Source: Marinomonas ostreistagni
GTDB lineage: Bacteria > Pseudomonadota > Gammaproteobacteria > Pseudomonadales > Marinomonadaceae
NCBI RefSeq assembly: GCF_016461785.1
Contig: NZ_JAEMUH010000013.1
Location: 83,018 to 147,017, forward strand
Reading direction: 5' to 3'
DNA length: 64,000 nucleotides
Below, piece by piece: positions 42,033 to 52,531 of the stretch; within the stretch, counting starts at the first letter, position 1, and the number at the start of each line of letters is the position of its first letter. The notes under the pieces were generated by a model. That model saw only the letters and a program-made list of their open reading frames with translations, was not told the origin of the DNA and did no database searches. Position numbers and translations under genes: made by a program.

Positions 42033-42839
42033 TTAGCCTTTGCGGCGACGGAAAGCTGAGTTTGCAGACTTGGCTGTCACATCGAGCTTGGCCATAATCA
42101 TTGCCATCTCATCAGCTTGTTCTGCTTGTTGTTTGCGAAGTTGCTCAGCACGTTCTGCTTTTGCTTGTTTTTCTGCCTCGCGCAGCATTTTTTGAATGTT
42201 GCTAGCGCTGCGTGTTGTCGGTTTTTTGGCGCTGGCTGCAGAGCTTGCGCTACGTTTAATGGTTGATGGCTTTGTTGGGTCTTCGACCTGTCCAGTTGCA
42301 GGTGTATCTAGACGATCTTCACCAATTAACTCACCAAAAAAAGAGGCCACTGTAGGTTTTGGTGCATCTTTCTTCGGAAGTTCAACTTTCGGCATCTCTG
42401 TGGATTTCTTGGTAGCTGCTGCTTTGCGTGTGGTAGGTTTTTTTACCGGTTCAGCAGTTGAGTTACCATTGGTGTCGAACATGGCTTTTTTGCCGAAATC
42501 AAAAGTCTTTGCTTTTGATGTTGTTTGACCAATTTTATAGCCACGAAGACTTTCAGCGTTATAAATAACGATGTAGTCTTGCTCTAGTTCGTAAAGCTCT
42601 TCTTTGTCGCTTGTTTCAAATAGTTCTTCCACTGAAAAGGCGTCTGCACCATGAGTGCGGATGTCCTCGTACAGTGGGTAGTCTAAATTTTCACTTGAAG
42701 CTTCAACATACTGTTCAAAGCGTTGGAAGCCACTATTGAAGGATGTACCAACATAGTGTTTTCCAGTGACATTATTTGTGATTTTAAAAACAACCAAAAT
42801 CCCTGCCTCTTGAATTCTTACAGTCAAATGCAAAAGCAT
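42033..42839 (-). CDS. GIY-YIG-like protein with long basic, probably disordered tail
   Basis: In the 268 aa, residues about 12-105 resemble a GIY-YIG nuclease domain: V-V-F-K-I-T-N-N-V-T-G-K-H-Y-V-G-T-S, a later Arg, the G-A-D-A-F-S-V-E segment, an E-L-E-Q-D-Y-I Glu helix and R-G-Y-K-I-G. The first motif reads V-V-F instead of GIY, so catalysis is uncertain. Residues about 120-225 are rich in A, K, P, S and T; the end is a charged helix (E-K-Q-A-K-A-E-R-A-E) closing in R-R-R-K-G. ATG 42839 (GAGG six nt upstream) is chosen over TTG 42845. Function unknown. Confidence 0.7.
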   Translation of the reverse strand: MLLHLTVRIQEAGILVVFKITNNVTGKHYVGTSFNSGFQRFEQYVEASSENLDYPLYEDIRTHGADAFSVEELFETSDKEELYELEQDYIVIYNAESLRGYKIGQTTSKAKTFDFGKKAMFDTNGNSTAEPVKKPTTRKAAATKKSTEMPKVELPKKDAPKPTVASFFGELIGEDRLDTPATGQVEDPTKPSTIKRSASSAASAKKPTTRSASNIQKMLREAEKQAKAERAEQLRKQQAEQADEMAMIMAKLDVTAKSANSAFRRRKG

Positions 42840-42895
42840 ACCCAACCTCGCCTATAAGAGACGTTGTCTGGGCGCTTGCAATAAATTAATGGGTT

Positions 42896-43522
42896 CTAAA
42901 GTTTGAAAACGAGATTTAAACCGTCTCGTACGTGGAGGTGAACATTTTCCACTCTCGGGTCTTTAGCGATACGTTGGTTCATTGCATCCACTGCAATATC
43001 GCTATTCTCTACAGGAGAGAGTACACGTCCTTGCCAGATAGAGTTGTCGATTATGATAAGGCCACCAGATCGAACTAGTGGTACGACAGCTTCATAGTAG
43101 TTCAGATAATTGCGTTTATCGGCATCAATAAAAACAAAATCTAAGGGGCCTTTAAGCGTTTGGATGGTTTCCAGAGCTGGGCCAAATACAGGAGTGATCT
43201 TGCTGCCATTAGGGCTGCGATCAAAAAACTTTTGTGCAAACTCAATTGCACGGGGGTTGGTTTCACAACAAATTAATTGGCCGTCATCAGGCATGCCTTC
43301 AGCAATTGAAAGAGCGGAATAGCCTGTAAACATACCAATCTCTAGAGCCATTTTAGGTTGGTGAATCTTTGCAAGCATCTTAAGTGTGCGACCAATGGTG
43401 CGACCCGATAATTTGTTCGGGTAGCCCATGTCAGTATAAGTTTTTTCAACTAATTCTAACAAAAGGTCGGGCTCTGGTTGAGTTGTCTCAACGCAGTACT
43501 TGTCAATTGCTTCGTAATCCAT
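42896..43522 (-). CDS. Class I SAM-dependent O-methyltransferase (COMT-like)
   Basis: A 208-aa protein of the bacterial catechol/caffeoyl-CoA O-methyltransferase family. The SAM-binding motif I, E-I-G-M-F-T-G-Y-S-A-L, lies near residue 61. The metal/substrate motif F-I-D-A-D-K-R-N-Y near 131 and D-N-S-I-W-Q-G-R-V near 158 are family hallmarks, indicating a divalent-metal-dependent transferase. The substrate is not predictable. It lies upstream of the GIY-YIG-like gene on the same strand (56-bp gap) and is divergent from thrS. Confidence 0.92.
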   Translation of the reverse strand: MDYEAIDKYCVETTQPEPDLLLELVEKTYTDMGYPNKLSGRTIGRTLKMLAKIHQPKMALEIGMFTGYSALSIAEGMPDDGQLICCETNPRAIEFAQKFFDRSPNGSKITPVFGPALETIQTLKGPLDFVFIDADKRNYLNYYEAVVPLVRSGGLIIIDNSIWQGRVLSPVENSDIAVDAMNQRIAKDPRVENVHLHVRDGLNLVFKL

Positions 43523-43724
43523 AGGGCCTAAAAATTGTCTGGTGCGGTTGTTGTGAAACGTGCGCCATTTTACTCGCCTGTGGCGGAATGTCTACGTCTG
43601 AAAAGCACAAAAAAAGGTTGATTTTTGTATTTAAGATTGTGTGTATAGGTTTAACTGTGAATGTCGCTCTACAAGGTCGCAAAATTAATCCATTAATGTT
43701 AGGTTAATGCGCTTAAATTTACAT

Positions 43725-43745
43725 GTGCTCTTACGTATGGAGCAC
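43725..43745 (+). promoter_or_regulatory. Candidate ThrRS translational operator hairpin
   Basis: A perfect 6-bp stem GTGCTC/GAGCAC closes a 9-nt loop TTACGTATG containing CGT, the sequence of a threonine anticodon (CGU). The hairpin ends 14 nt before the AGGGG ribosome binding site of thrS. In E. coli, thrS mRNA carries a tRNA-Thr-like hairpin with CGU in its loop at a similar distance from the start, which ThrRS binds to repress its own translation. Confidence 0.55.
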
Positions 43746-43769
43746 CACTGACTCCGATAGGGGAAACAA

Positions 43770-45686
43770 ATGCCAGTAATTACTTTACCAGATGGTAGCC
43801 AGCGTTCATTTTCTGAACCCGTTACATTAATGCAAGTAGCAGAGGACATTGGTCCTGGTTTAGCGAAAGCCACCGTTGCAGGTAAAATCAATGGACAATT
43901 GGTTGATGCTTGTGAATTGATCACCGAAGACTCAGATGTGAGCTTGGTAACGGGACGTGATGAAGAAGGTCTTGAGATCATTCGCCACTCATTTGCCCAC
44001 CTGGTAGGCCACGCTGTTAAACAATTATTTCCAACGGCTAAAATGGCGATTGGCCCAGTAATTGATGAAGGCTTCTATTACGATATTGCTTACGAGCGAC
44101 CATTCACGCCTGATGATATGGCGGCGATTGAAAAACGTATTGGTGAGCTTATCAAAAAAGATTATGACGTTATCAAAAAGATGACGCCAATTGATCAGGC
44201 CCGTGCTCAATTTGTGGAGCGTGGCGAAGATTACAAAGTTCAGCTGATTGATGATATGGACGAGTCTGTTAAAGAAGTAGGCTTGTACCATCATGAAGAA
44301 TATATGGACATGTGTCGTGGGCCGCACGTTGCTAATACACGTGTGCTGCGTCACTTTAAATTAATGAAATTAGCTGGTGCATATTGGCGCGGTGATTCAA
44401 ATAACGAGCAGCTCCAGCGTATTTACGGTACTGCTTGGTCAGATAAGAAAGATCTAAAAGCTTATCTTACTCGTATTGAAGAAGCTGAAAAACGCGATCA
44501 CCGTAAGCTGGGCAAAAAGCTGGATTTATTCCATGTTCAAGAAGAAGCACCAGGCATGGTGTTCTGGCACCCTAAAGGCTGGAAACTGTATCAAACAGTT
44601 GAGCAGTATATGCGCCAGAAACAACTTGATAACGGTTACCAAGAGGTAAAAACACCTCAAATAGTTGACCGTGTGTTGTGGGAAAAATCTGGTCACTGGG
44701 GTAAGTATCATGAAAATATGTTTACTACTCATTCAGAGAACCGCGACTACGCTGTGAAGCCTATGAACTGTCCTTGTCACATTCAAGTGTACAACCAAGG
44801 GCTTAAGAGTTACCGTGACCTTCCTTTCCGTATGGCGGAATTCGGGTCATGTCACCGTAACGAACCATCGGGTGCTCTACACGGTATTATGCGTGTACGT
44901 AACTTCGTTCAAGATGATGGTCATATCTTTGTTACTGAAGATCAAATTCAGGCAGAGGTTTCTGAGTTCATCGGCTTGCTTCATGAAGTGTACGCAGATT
45001 TTGGTTTCGATCAGATTATTTATCGTCTATCAACTCGTCCTGAGCAGCGTGTAGGTTCTGATGAGGTGTGGGATAAGGCAGAGAAGGCTTTGTCTGATGC
45101 ACTAGATTCAGCTCAGCTAGATTGGGAAGAGTTGCCAGGTGAAGGTGCCTTCTACGGGCCTAAGATTGAATTCTCTTTGAAAGATGCCATCGGCCGTGTT
45201 TGGCAGTGTGGTACAATTCAAGTTGATTTCTCGATGCCAACGCGTCTAGGGGCTCAATATGTATCGGAAGACGGCTCGCGTCAGACTCCTGTCATGTTGC
45301 ACCGTGCGATCGTTGGTTCACTTGAGCGTTTCATCGGTATTTTGATCGAAGAAACAGAGGGTGCTTTCCCAGTTTGGCTCGCGCCTGAACAAGTTGTTGT
45401 GATGAATATCACGGATCGACAAGCAGAATATTGTGCGAATTTAGAGAAAACTTTAAATTCTAAGGGCTTCAGAGCAAAACTTGACTTGAGAAACGAGAAG
45501 ATCGGGTTTAAAATCCGCGAGCATACTTTACAACGAGTACCTTATTTGATCGTTGTCGGTGACAAAGAAGTTGAGAATCAGCAAGTTGCTGTTCGTACTC
45601 GTACCGGTGATGATCTGGGTGTGATGAGTATTCAAGAATTTGAAGAGTTGCTTCAAAATGATGTCTCACGCCGTAGTCGTAAATAA
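43770..45686 (+). CDS. thrS: Threonyl-tRNA synthetase
   Basis: Class II synthetase charging tRNA-Thr; 638 aa, normal for bacteria. Domains in order: TGS (1-62), SAD editing domain (about 65-225, with R-H-S-F-A-H and Y-M-D-M-C-R-G-P-H), the class II catalytic core (about 245-530, with zinc-site N-C-P-C-H and motif 2 R-x-x-x-E), and the C-terminal anticodon-binding domain. ATG is preceded by AGGGG at 8 bp. It heads the translation cluster thrS-infC-rpmI-rplT-pheST-ihfA. The mRNA leader contains a tRNA-like hairpin suggesting autoregulation. Confidence 0.99.
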   Translation: MPVITLPDGSQRSFSEPVTLMQVAEDIGPGLAKATVAGKINGQLVDACELITEDSDVSLVTGRDEEGLEIIRHSFAHLVGHAVKQLFPTAKMAIGPVIDEGFYYDIAYERPFTPDDMAAIEKRIGELIKKDYDVIKKMTPIDQARAQFVERGEDYKVQLIDDMDESVKEVGLYHHEEYMDMCRGPHVANTRVLRHFKLMKLAGAYWRGDSNNEQLQRIYGTAWSDKKDLKAYLTRIEEAEKRDHRKLGKKLDLFHVQEEAPGMVFWHPKGWKLYQTVEQYMRQKQLDNGYQEVKTPQIVDRVLWEKSGHWGKYHENMFTTHSENRDYAVKPMNCPCHIQVYNQGLKSYRDLPFRMAEFGSCHRNEPSGALHGIMRVRNFVQDDGHIFVTEDQIQAEVSEFIGLLHEVYADFGFDQIIYRLSTRPEQRVGSDEVWDKAEKALSDALDSAQLDWEELPGEGAFYGPKIEFSLKDAIGRVWQCGTIQVDFSMPTRLGAQYVSEDGSRQTPVMLHRAIVGSLERFIGILIEETEGAFPVWLAPEQVVVMNITDRQAEYCANLEKTLNSKGFRAKLDLRNEKIGFKIREHTLQRVPYLIVVGDKEVENQQVAVRTRTGDDLGVMSIQEFEELLQNDVSRRSRK

Positions 45687-45703
45687 CAAATGGAGATAGA
45701 GCT

Positions 45704-46249
45704 ATAAAAGGTAATATGAATCGTGGACGTGCTGCCGCTAAGCAGCGTCCTCAAATCAACGAAAACATTCGAGCTACCGAAGTGCGCCTAATCGGTGCTG
45801 AAGGTGATCAAATTGGTGTTGTTTCGATTGAAGAAGCACTGGCCGCTGCTGAAGAAGCAGGACTAGATCTAGTGCAGATTGCTGATTCAGATCCGATTGT
45901 TTGCAAAATCATGGACTACGGTAAGCACATCTTCGAGCAGAAGAAAGCTAAAGCTGCTCAGAAGAAGAATGCGAAGCAAATCCAAGTTAAAGAAATGAAA
46001 TTCCGTCCAGGGACGGAGGAAGGGGATTATCAGGTAAAACTCCGCAACCTGATACGTTTCCTTGAAGGAGGGGATAAGGCTAAGGTTTCTTTACGTTACC
46101 GCGGTCGTGAAATGGCCCATCAGGAGCTTGGCATGCAACTTATGAACCGAGTCGCACAAGACTTGGAAGAACATGGAGTTGTAGAGCAGGCTGCGAAAAT
46201 GGAAGGTCGTCAATTGACTATGGTGCTGGCCCCTAAAAAGAAGAAGTAA
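45704..46249 (+). CDS. infC: Translation initiation factor IF-3 (probable AUA start)
   Basis: IF-3 binds the 30S subunit and checks start codons and initiator tRNA. N- and C-domains are standard, with [24 protein letters not shown] and a Lys-rich end. The conventional ATG is at 45716 (177 aa), but no ribosome binding site fits it. An in-frame ATA at 45704 has GGAG at 45692-45695, 8 nt upstream, giving 181 aa. E. coli infC uses AUU at the equivalent place for IF-3 autoregulation, so I prefer the AUA start. If wrong, the start is 45716. Confidence 0.9.
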   Translation: MKGNMNRGRAAAKQRPQINENIRATEVRLIGAEGDQIGVVSIEEALAAAEEAGLDLVQIADSDPIVCKIMDYGKHIFEQKKAKAAQKKNAKQIQVKEMKFRPGTEEGDYQVKLRNLIRFLEGGDKAKVSLRYRGREMAHQELGMQLMNRVAQDLEEHGVVEQAAKMEGRQLTMVLAPKKKK

Positions 46250-46256
46250 TAAAGGT

Positions 46257-46277
46257 GGCTAAGTCTTGAGCTTAGCC
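46257..46277 (+). promoter_or_regulatory. Hairpin between infC and rpmI
   Basis: A perfect 7-bp stem GGCTAAG/CTTAGCC has a 7-nt loop and no U tract. In E. coli this intergenic region carries L20-responsive control of rpmI-rplT; this hairpin could be part of such an element or a processing site. Role is inferred. Confidence 0.35.
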
Positions 46278-46322
46278 CTTGTTATTACATTTAACATTAA
46301 CGAATGCGAGAGTGGTTTTACC

Positions 46323-46517
46323 ATGCCAAAAATTAAATCTAATAGTAGTGCTCTTAAGCGCTTCAAACGTACCGCTAACGGTTTTAAACATAAGCAGTCT
46401 TTCACTAGTCACATCCTGACTAAAAAGTCTACTAAGCGTAAGCGTCAACTTCGTTCAATGCAGCAAGTTAAATCTTGCGATAAGCCATTGATCGTTCGCA
46501 TGCTTCCATACGCTTAA
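46323..46517 (+). CDS. rpmI: 50S ribosomal protein L35
   Basis: The 64-aa basic ribosomal protein with typical [14 protein letters not shown] beginning and [10 protein letters not shown] end. ATG 46323 gives the family N-terminus; an open frame 19 codons upstream is not conserved. It has the fixed infC-rpmI-rplT order, with rplT 40 bp downstream. Confidence 0.98.
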   Translation: MPKIKSNSSALKRFKRTANGFKHKQSFTSHILTKKSTKRKRQLRSMQQVKSCDKPLIVRMLPYA

Positions 46518-46557
46518 TCGATATTTTCAGTCAACAACTAGTTAAAGGGTTTATATT

Positions 46558-46914
46558 ATGCCTCGCGTAAAACGTGGTGTTCAGGCTCGTCGCCGTCACA
46601 AAAAGATTTTAAAGCAAGCTAAAGGTTACTACGGTGCTCGTAGCCGTGTATTTCGTGTAGCGAAACAAGCGGTTATCAAAGCAGGTCAATACGCTTACCG
46701 TGACCGTCGTCAACGTAAACGTCAATTCCGTGCTCTATGGATTGCTCGTATCAACGCGGCGTCTCGTCTAAACGGTCTATCTTACAGCCGCTTCATTGCT
46801 GGTCTTAAGAAAGCTTCTATTGAAATCGACCGTAAAGTATTGGCTGACTTGGCAGTTTACGAAAAAGAAGTTTTTGCTGCGATCGTTGAAAAAGCGAAAG
46901 CAAGCTTGGCTTAA
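46558..46914 (+). CDS. rplT: 50S ribosomal protein L20
   Basis: The 118-aa protein begins [18 protein letters not shown] and has a long Arg/Lys-rich N-terminal extension and globular C-terminal domain. L20 is required early in 50S assembly and, in E. coli, represses the rpmI-rplT mRNA. It is followed by a terminator-like hairpin before pheS. Confidence 0.99.
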   Translation: MPRVKRGVQARRRHKKILKQAKGYYGARSRVFRVAKQAVIKAGQYAYRDRRQRKRQFRALWIARINAASRLNGLSYSRFIAGLKKASIEIDRKVLADLAVYEKEVFAAIVEKAKASLA

Positions 46915-46949
46915 TTGAGACGTAGTGCCTAGGGTGAACATACATCTGA

Positions 46950-48020
<1,071 letters not shown>

Positions 48021-48035
48021 GGACCAAGGCTAACT

Positions 48036-50420
48036 ATGAAATTCAGTGAAAATTGGCTAAGAGAGTGGGTCAATCCAAACGTCACGACAGATGAGCTAGT
48101 GGCTCAAGTGACATTGGCTGGTCTAGAAGTGGACGAAGTTGAAGCTGCGGCTGGAGTATTTACTGGTGTTGTCGTTGGTGAAATCCTAGCGGCAGAACAA
48201 CACCCGAATGCTGACAAACTGCAAGTGTGTACCGTTTCTGATGGTACTGAGCAGTTCCAAGTAGTGTGTGGTGCGCCAAATGCTCGTCCAGGTATTAAGA
48301 TTCCGTTTGCGAAAATCGGCGCGGTGCTTGGTGGCGATTTCAAAATTAAAAAAGCGAAATTACGTCAAGTTGAGTCGTTTGGTATGCTGTGCTCAGCTTC
48401 TGAGCTTGAAATTAGCGATGATAACGATGGCATTATGGAGCTTGCTGCAGACGCGCCAGTCGGTGCAGACATCCGTGAATACCTAAACTTAAATGACAGC
48501 ATCATTGACGTTGATCTAACGCCAAACCGTGCTGACTGCTTAAGCATTGCAGGTCTTGCTCGTGAAGTGGGTGTTATCAATAAGGTCGATCTAACGCCTG
48601 TTACGATTACGGAACAAACTGTTTCCATCGACGATAGCTTCCCAATCCGAGTTGATGCAACAGAAGGCTGTCCACGTTACCTTGGTCGTGTGATCAAAGG
48701 TGTCAATGTTAAAGCAGAAACGCCGCTTTGGATGGTTGAAAAGTTACGTCGTAGCGGTATCCGCTCTATTGACCCGATTGTAGACATTACAAACTACGTA
48801 ATGATTGAACTTGGTCAGCCAATGCACGCTTTTGATTTGAATAACCTTTCTGGCTCTATCGTTGTACGTATGGCTGAAGAAGGTGAAAAGCTATTGCTAC
48901 TGGACGGTCAAGAAATCGCGCTACGCGCTGATACTATGGTGATTGCGGATGAGCAAAAACCATTGGCGATGGCGGGTATCATGGGTGGTGAGCACTCTGG
49001 TGTGAACGATCAAACGCAAACCATTTTCTTAGAAAGTGCTTTCTTTGCTCCACTAGCTCTAGCGGGTAAAGCGCGTTCGTACGGTTTGCATACCGATTCC
49101 TCTCACCGCTTTGAGCGTGGTGTAGATGCGACCCTAGCGCCAAAAGCAATCGAGCGTGCAACCCAACTAATCCTTGAGATTGCAGGCGGTGAAGTGGGTC
49201 CTGTCAACGAAGTTGTGACAGAAGCCAACTTGCCGAAAGCGAACCAAGTGACATTGCGTCGTAAGAAGCTTGATCAGTACCTAGCGACCTCTCTAGATAA
49301 AGATCTAGTGACGGATATCCTAACGCGCCTTGATCTTGAAATGGTTGAGGTTACGGATGAGCAGTGGGTAACGGTTGCACCGTCACATCGCTTTGATATC
49401 GAAATCGAAGCTGACTTGATTGAAGAAGTGGCTCGTATCTACGGGTATGACAACCTTCCTTCGTCTATGCCTACGGCTGCTGTGAACTTTACGCCAGCGT
49501 CTGAAAGCAAAACACCGATCCAATCGCTACGCGCAACATTGGTTTCTCAAGGTTACCAAGAAGCTGTGACTTACAGCTTTATTGATCCAGTGATGAGCAA
49601 GCAGTTCTTCCCTGCGATTGATCCTGTGCCGTTGGAAAACCCTATCTCTGGTGATATGGGTGTGATGCGTCCAAGCTTGCTTCCTGGTCTTGTGAAGGTT
49701 TACCTTCATAACCAAAACCGTCAGCAGTCTCGCGTTCGTATTTTCGAAACGGGTAGTCGCTTCGTAGGGGATGTGAACAAGTTAGATGAACTGGATCAGA
49801 AGCATCAAGTAGCCGGTCTAATTGCAGGTTCTCGTTACCCTGAAGGGTGGTATCACAACAACGAAAAAGTCGATTTCTACGACCTTAAAGCGCACGTTGA
49901 AGCTCTGTTTGCACTAAACCAAGGTCCTAAGCCTGAGTTTGAGCGTGCCGATGAAGAATATCTTCACCCAGGTCGTTCAGCATATGTGTTAGTGAATGGC
50001 GAACGCGTTGGTGTGATTGGTGAACTTCACCCGCAATTAGCGAAGCAGCTGGGTACAAACCAAGCGGTTTATGTGTTTGAAGTTGATTTGAATACTGTGC
50101 TGGGTGCGAAGCTTCCTGAGTACCAACGTGTATCAAAATTCCCTGAAGTACGCCGTGACCTTGCATTACTTGTTGACCGTGCAACACCGGTTAATGAACT
50201 TGAAAAAGTCATTGCTGATAACGCTGGTGAAGCGTTCCAAAAAGTCGCTGTTTTCGACGTTTATCAAGGCCAAGGCATTGATGAATCTAAAAAAAGTGTC
50301 GCTTTGGGCTTGACGTGGCAGCATCCTTCACACACTCTTAGTGATGAAGAAGTGAACAGCGCGGTGGAATCTGTCACTGCAGCATTGGCTGAGAAACTCG
50401 GAGCAGTTATTCGGGGGTAA
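48036..50420 (+). CDS. pheT: Phenylalanyl-tRNA synthetase beta subunit
   Basis: The 794-aa partner of PheS. Domains in order: N-terminal B1 with EMAP/OB-fold tRNA-binding region (about 40-150), B3/B4 editing domain (about 210-390), B5 (about 400-475), a catalytic-like class II core, and the C-terminal FDX-ACB anticodon-binding domain (about 700-794, starting [10 protein letters not shown]). Length and order are normal. It is followed 4 bp later by ihfA. Confidence 0.99.
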   Translation: MKFSENWLREWVNPNVTTDELVAQVTLAGLEVDEVEAAAGVFTGVVVGEILAAEQHPNADKLQVCTVSDGTEQFQVVCGAPNARPGIKIPFAKIGAVLGGDFKIKKAKLRQVESFGMLCSASELEISDDNDGIMELAADAPVGADIREYLNLNDSIIDVDLTPNRADCLSIAGLAREVGVINKVDLTPVTITEQTVSIDDSFPIRVDATEGCPRYLGRVIKGVNVKAETPLWMVEKLRRSGIRSIDPIVDITNYVMIELGQPMHAFDLNNLSGSIVVRMAEEGEKLLLLDGQEIALRADTMVIADEQKPLAMAGIMGGEHSGVNDQTQTIFLESAFFAPLALAGKARSYGLHTDSSHRFERGVDATLAPKAIERATQLILEIAGGEVGPVNEVVTEANLPKANQVTLRRKKLDQYLATSLDKDLVTDILTRLDLEMVEVTDEQWVTVAPSHRFDIEIEADLIEEVARIYGYDNLPSSMPTAAVNFTPASESKTPIQSLRATLVSQGYQEAVTYSFIDPVMSKQFFPAIDPVPLENPISGDMGVMRPSLLPGLVKVYLHNQNRQQSRVRIFETGSRFVGDVNKLDELDQKHQVAGLIAGSRYPEGWYHNNEKVDFYDLKAHVEALFALNQGPKPEFERADEEYLHPGRSAYVLVNGERVGVIGELHPQLAKQLGTNQAVYVFEVDLNTVLGAKLPEYQRVSKFPEVRRDLALLVDRATPVNELEKVIADNAGEAFQKVAVFDVYQGQGIDESKKSVALGLTWQHPSHTLSDEEVNSAVESVTAALAEKLGAVIRG

Positions 50421-50424
50421 TGAT

Positions 50425-50721
50425 ATGGCGTCCTTGACGAAAGCAGATATTGCAGAAAACTTAGTAGACTCACTTGATCTAAGTAAGAAAGATGCTAAAG
50501 ATCTTGTTGAGAGTTTTTTTGATACCGTTAGAGAAACCTTGGTTGAAAGAGAGCAAGTAAAACTGTCTGGCTTCGGCAACTTTGAAGTGCGAGAAAAGAG
50601 CCAACGTCCAGGGCGTAACCCGAAAACAGGTGAGGAAATTCCTATTACGGCTCGAACCGTAGTGACTTTTAAGCCAGGTCAGAAACTAAAGTCCAAGGTT
50701 GAAAGTTATATGGAAGAGTAA
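50425..50721 (+). CDS. ihfA: Integration host factor alpha subunit
   Basis: The 98-aa DNA-bending protein pairs with IhfB. The HU/IHF signature [21 protein letters not shown] is complete, including the DNA-intercalating Pro of the beta arm (R-N-P-K-T-G). It has the standard pheT-ihfA order. It ends in a strong terminator shared with the convergent chemosensory operon. Confidence 0.98.
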   Translation: MASLTKADIAENLVDSLDLSKKDAKDLVESFFDTVRETLVEREQVKLSGFGNFEVREKSQRPGRNPKTGEEIPITARTVVTFKPGQKLKSKVESYMEE

Positions 50722-50738
50722 TCTTTCTTTCTGACACC

Positions 50739-50777
50739 AAAAAACCGCTTTAGGCATCGTCTAAAGCGGTTTTTTTG
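50739..50777. terminator. Bidirectional intrinsic terminator between ihfA and the chemosensory operon
   Basis: AACCGCTTTAG pairs with CTAAAGCGGTT around GCATCGT, with A and T runs on the two sides. It terminates the convergent ihfA and MCP transcripts. Confidence 0.9.
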
Positions 50778-50803
50778 CTCTTGATGTAACTGGGACGGTT
50801 TTG

Positions 50804-52126
50804 TTAGAAGAGTTCTATATTTGAGCTGCCAGCTTTTGATTCGGTAAAGACGCTTGTCGTTTCATGCTCTGCACCCGACCCATCTATTGCCGCTTGATGC
50901 CGTTTACGTTGATCTTCCATTTTATATTCCTTGTGCAGTAACTCTAAATCTAGTGGCTCTAATTTGCGAAGTTCAATCTTGTCTAAGGCAGATTCGTCTA
51001 GTGCCGAAAAATAATCATCGATGGTTTTGTGCGCTGCTATGACCTGCTCCAAGCGCTGTCTGGTGATGTCTTGAAACTGTGCCCCTGCAAAGATCTCGGC
51101 GATGGTGTTAATCAAATTAGAAGAAGTAATGTCCACTTTAGTTCTGACAGATTCTTGTAACTCACTTAGATGCTCTAGCTCTTTGATCGCCTCCAAAAAA
51201 GCATCTGCAAATTCATGTAATGAGTCATGAGTGTCTCCACCTGAGTTCTGACTAAAAAAGCCTTTTAAACTCTCATGTACTTTGTCAATAACACCGCTAA
51301 TCTCACCATCAATTCTTGTAGCAACTTCTAAAGATTGGTTAGATAAAGAGCGTACTTCATTAGCGACCACCGCAAACCCCCTGCCAGCATCCCCAGCTCG
51401 AGCAGCTTCTATTGCTGCGTTCAGTGCTAAAAGGTTTGTTTGCTCTGCAATATTTTTTACAAGGTCGGTTAGCTCTGACAACTTATCTAATTGCCCCAGT
51501 GCATTTTTTACTGATTCTGCACGTTCTTGGTTGGCCGAGACCTGCGATCTGAGGAATTCGCTTAATTCATTTGCGCTTGTTCGGTTTTCAGCAAGCTTCT
51601 CGCGATAGATGTCTGTCGTTCTAGAAGTGCTAGATACTGCCTCAAAGATGTCATTAAGTGCTTGAGTAGCCTCATCTTCTGCTGTTCTAATTTTGGTCAT
51701 TAAATTGATAGCGGCATCATCAGTCAATTCAATAATGCCAGTAAGCTGCTGATCAAGAATTTTATTACATTGTTTAACCGTTATATTGGATTCTTTGTAG
51801 CGGCTGATGCTGTCAAGCATATGCTCTTGATCTAACAAGTCTGACTCCATCAAGTGCATACAACCAAGGTCCACAAAAGCTATCTTGATTTTCTGTTTAT
51901 TTAAGTAGTATTTGTAGCTGATTGCACACACATAAGCGGATATTATTGCAGCGATCAAAAGTGCTAACTCTTCCAGCAAAAACGTTATTTTCCATGGGCT
52001 AAACTCTATTGCAGCTTCTATTAATATTGTCAGAACAACGGTAAAAAAAGCGGTAGCAGTAGTGAGTTTAATAACCTCTTTTTTTGATGAACGCTGGTCA
52101 GCATTGTTAGGCTTCACATCAGACAT
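50804..52126 (-). CDS. Membrane methyl-accepting chemotaxis-type protein with CheZ-like C-terminal motif
   Basis: In the 440 aa, two TM segments at about 20-40 and 48-70 form a hairpin with almost no periplasmic loop, so sensing must be intramembrane, cytoplasmic or via partners. No HAMP domain is obvious. The receptor tip [18 protein letters not shown] followed by [12 protein letters not shown] lies near 235-270. Past the signalling region, F-Q-D-I-T-R-Q (Asp353, Gln357) resembles the D-x-x-x-Q phosphatase motif of CheZ. The last residues are S-N-I-E-L-F. It is the last gene of the operon. Confidence 0.88.
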   Translation of the reverse strand: MSDVKPNNADQRSSKKEVIKLTTATAFFTVVLTILIEAAIEFSPWKITFLLEELALLIAAIISAYVCAISYKYYLNKQKIKIAFVDLGCMHLMESDLLDQEHMLDSISRYKESNITVKQCNKILDQQLTGIIELTDDAAINLMTKIRTAEDEATQALNDIFEAVSSTSRTTDIYREKLAENRTSANELSEFLRSQVSANQERAESVKNALGQLDKLSELTDLVKNIAEQTNLLALNAAIEAARAGDAGRGFAVVANEVRSLSNQSLEVATRIDGEISGVIDKVHESLKGFFSQNSGGDTHDSLHEFADAFLEAIKELEHLSELQESVRTKVDITSSNLINTIAEIFAGAQFQDITRQRLEQVIAAHKTIDDYFSALDESALDKIELRKLEPLDLELLHKEYKMEDQRKRHQAAIDGSGAEHETTSVFTESKAGSSNIELF

Positions 52127-52153
52127 GAAGACCCCCTTATAAAGAGTTTCTTA

Positions 52154-52522
52154 TTAAGAACCAGGCAGTACTTTTTTAATGACGCTTGTTAAGTCTGTAG
52201 GGGATACAGGCTTAACAAGCCAACCGGTTGCCCCAGCAGATTTTGCTTCGACTTTTTTGGATTCCTGCGATTCAGTGGTTAACATTAAAATGGGTTTGAA
52301 GCGCATGCTGGCATTCTGTTTTATCTTTTTGATCAGCTCAATCCCATCCATGCCTGGCATATTCAAGTCGGTAATAACTAGGTCAGGGGCATAACTGTCA
52401 ATCAGTGCTAGGGCTTTGTTGCCATCAGTCGCTGTTTTGACATCAAAGCCAGCGCGTTTTAAAACACCCTCCATGCTCATTAACATGGTCATAGAGTCAT
52501 CTACGAGAAGTATTTTCTTCAT
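52154..52522 (-). CDS. cheY: CheY-like single-domain response regulator (operon copy 2)
   Basis: The 122-aa receiver with acidic pocket V-D-D-S, phosphoacceptor Asp in I-T-D-L-N-M-P-G-M-D near residue 53, a Thr in L-T-T-E and Lys in V-K-P-V near 103 has all catalytic residues. It is probably phosphorylated by the CheA in this operon. It lies between the ParA-like gene (9 bp) and the membrane receptor (27 bp). Distinct in sequence from the other CheY at 56342-56713, so the two may have different targets. Confidence 0.93.
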   Translation of the reverse strand: MKKILLVDDSMTMLMSMEGVLKRAGFDVKTATDGNKALALIDSYAPDLVITDLNMPGMDGIELIKKIKQNASMRFKPILMLTTESQESKKVEAKSAGATGWLVKPVSPTDLTSVIKKVLPGS

Positions 52523-52531
52523 TGCGTTCTC

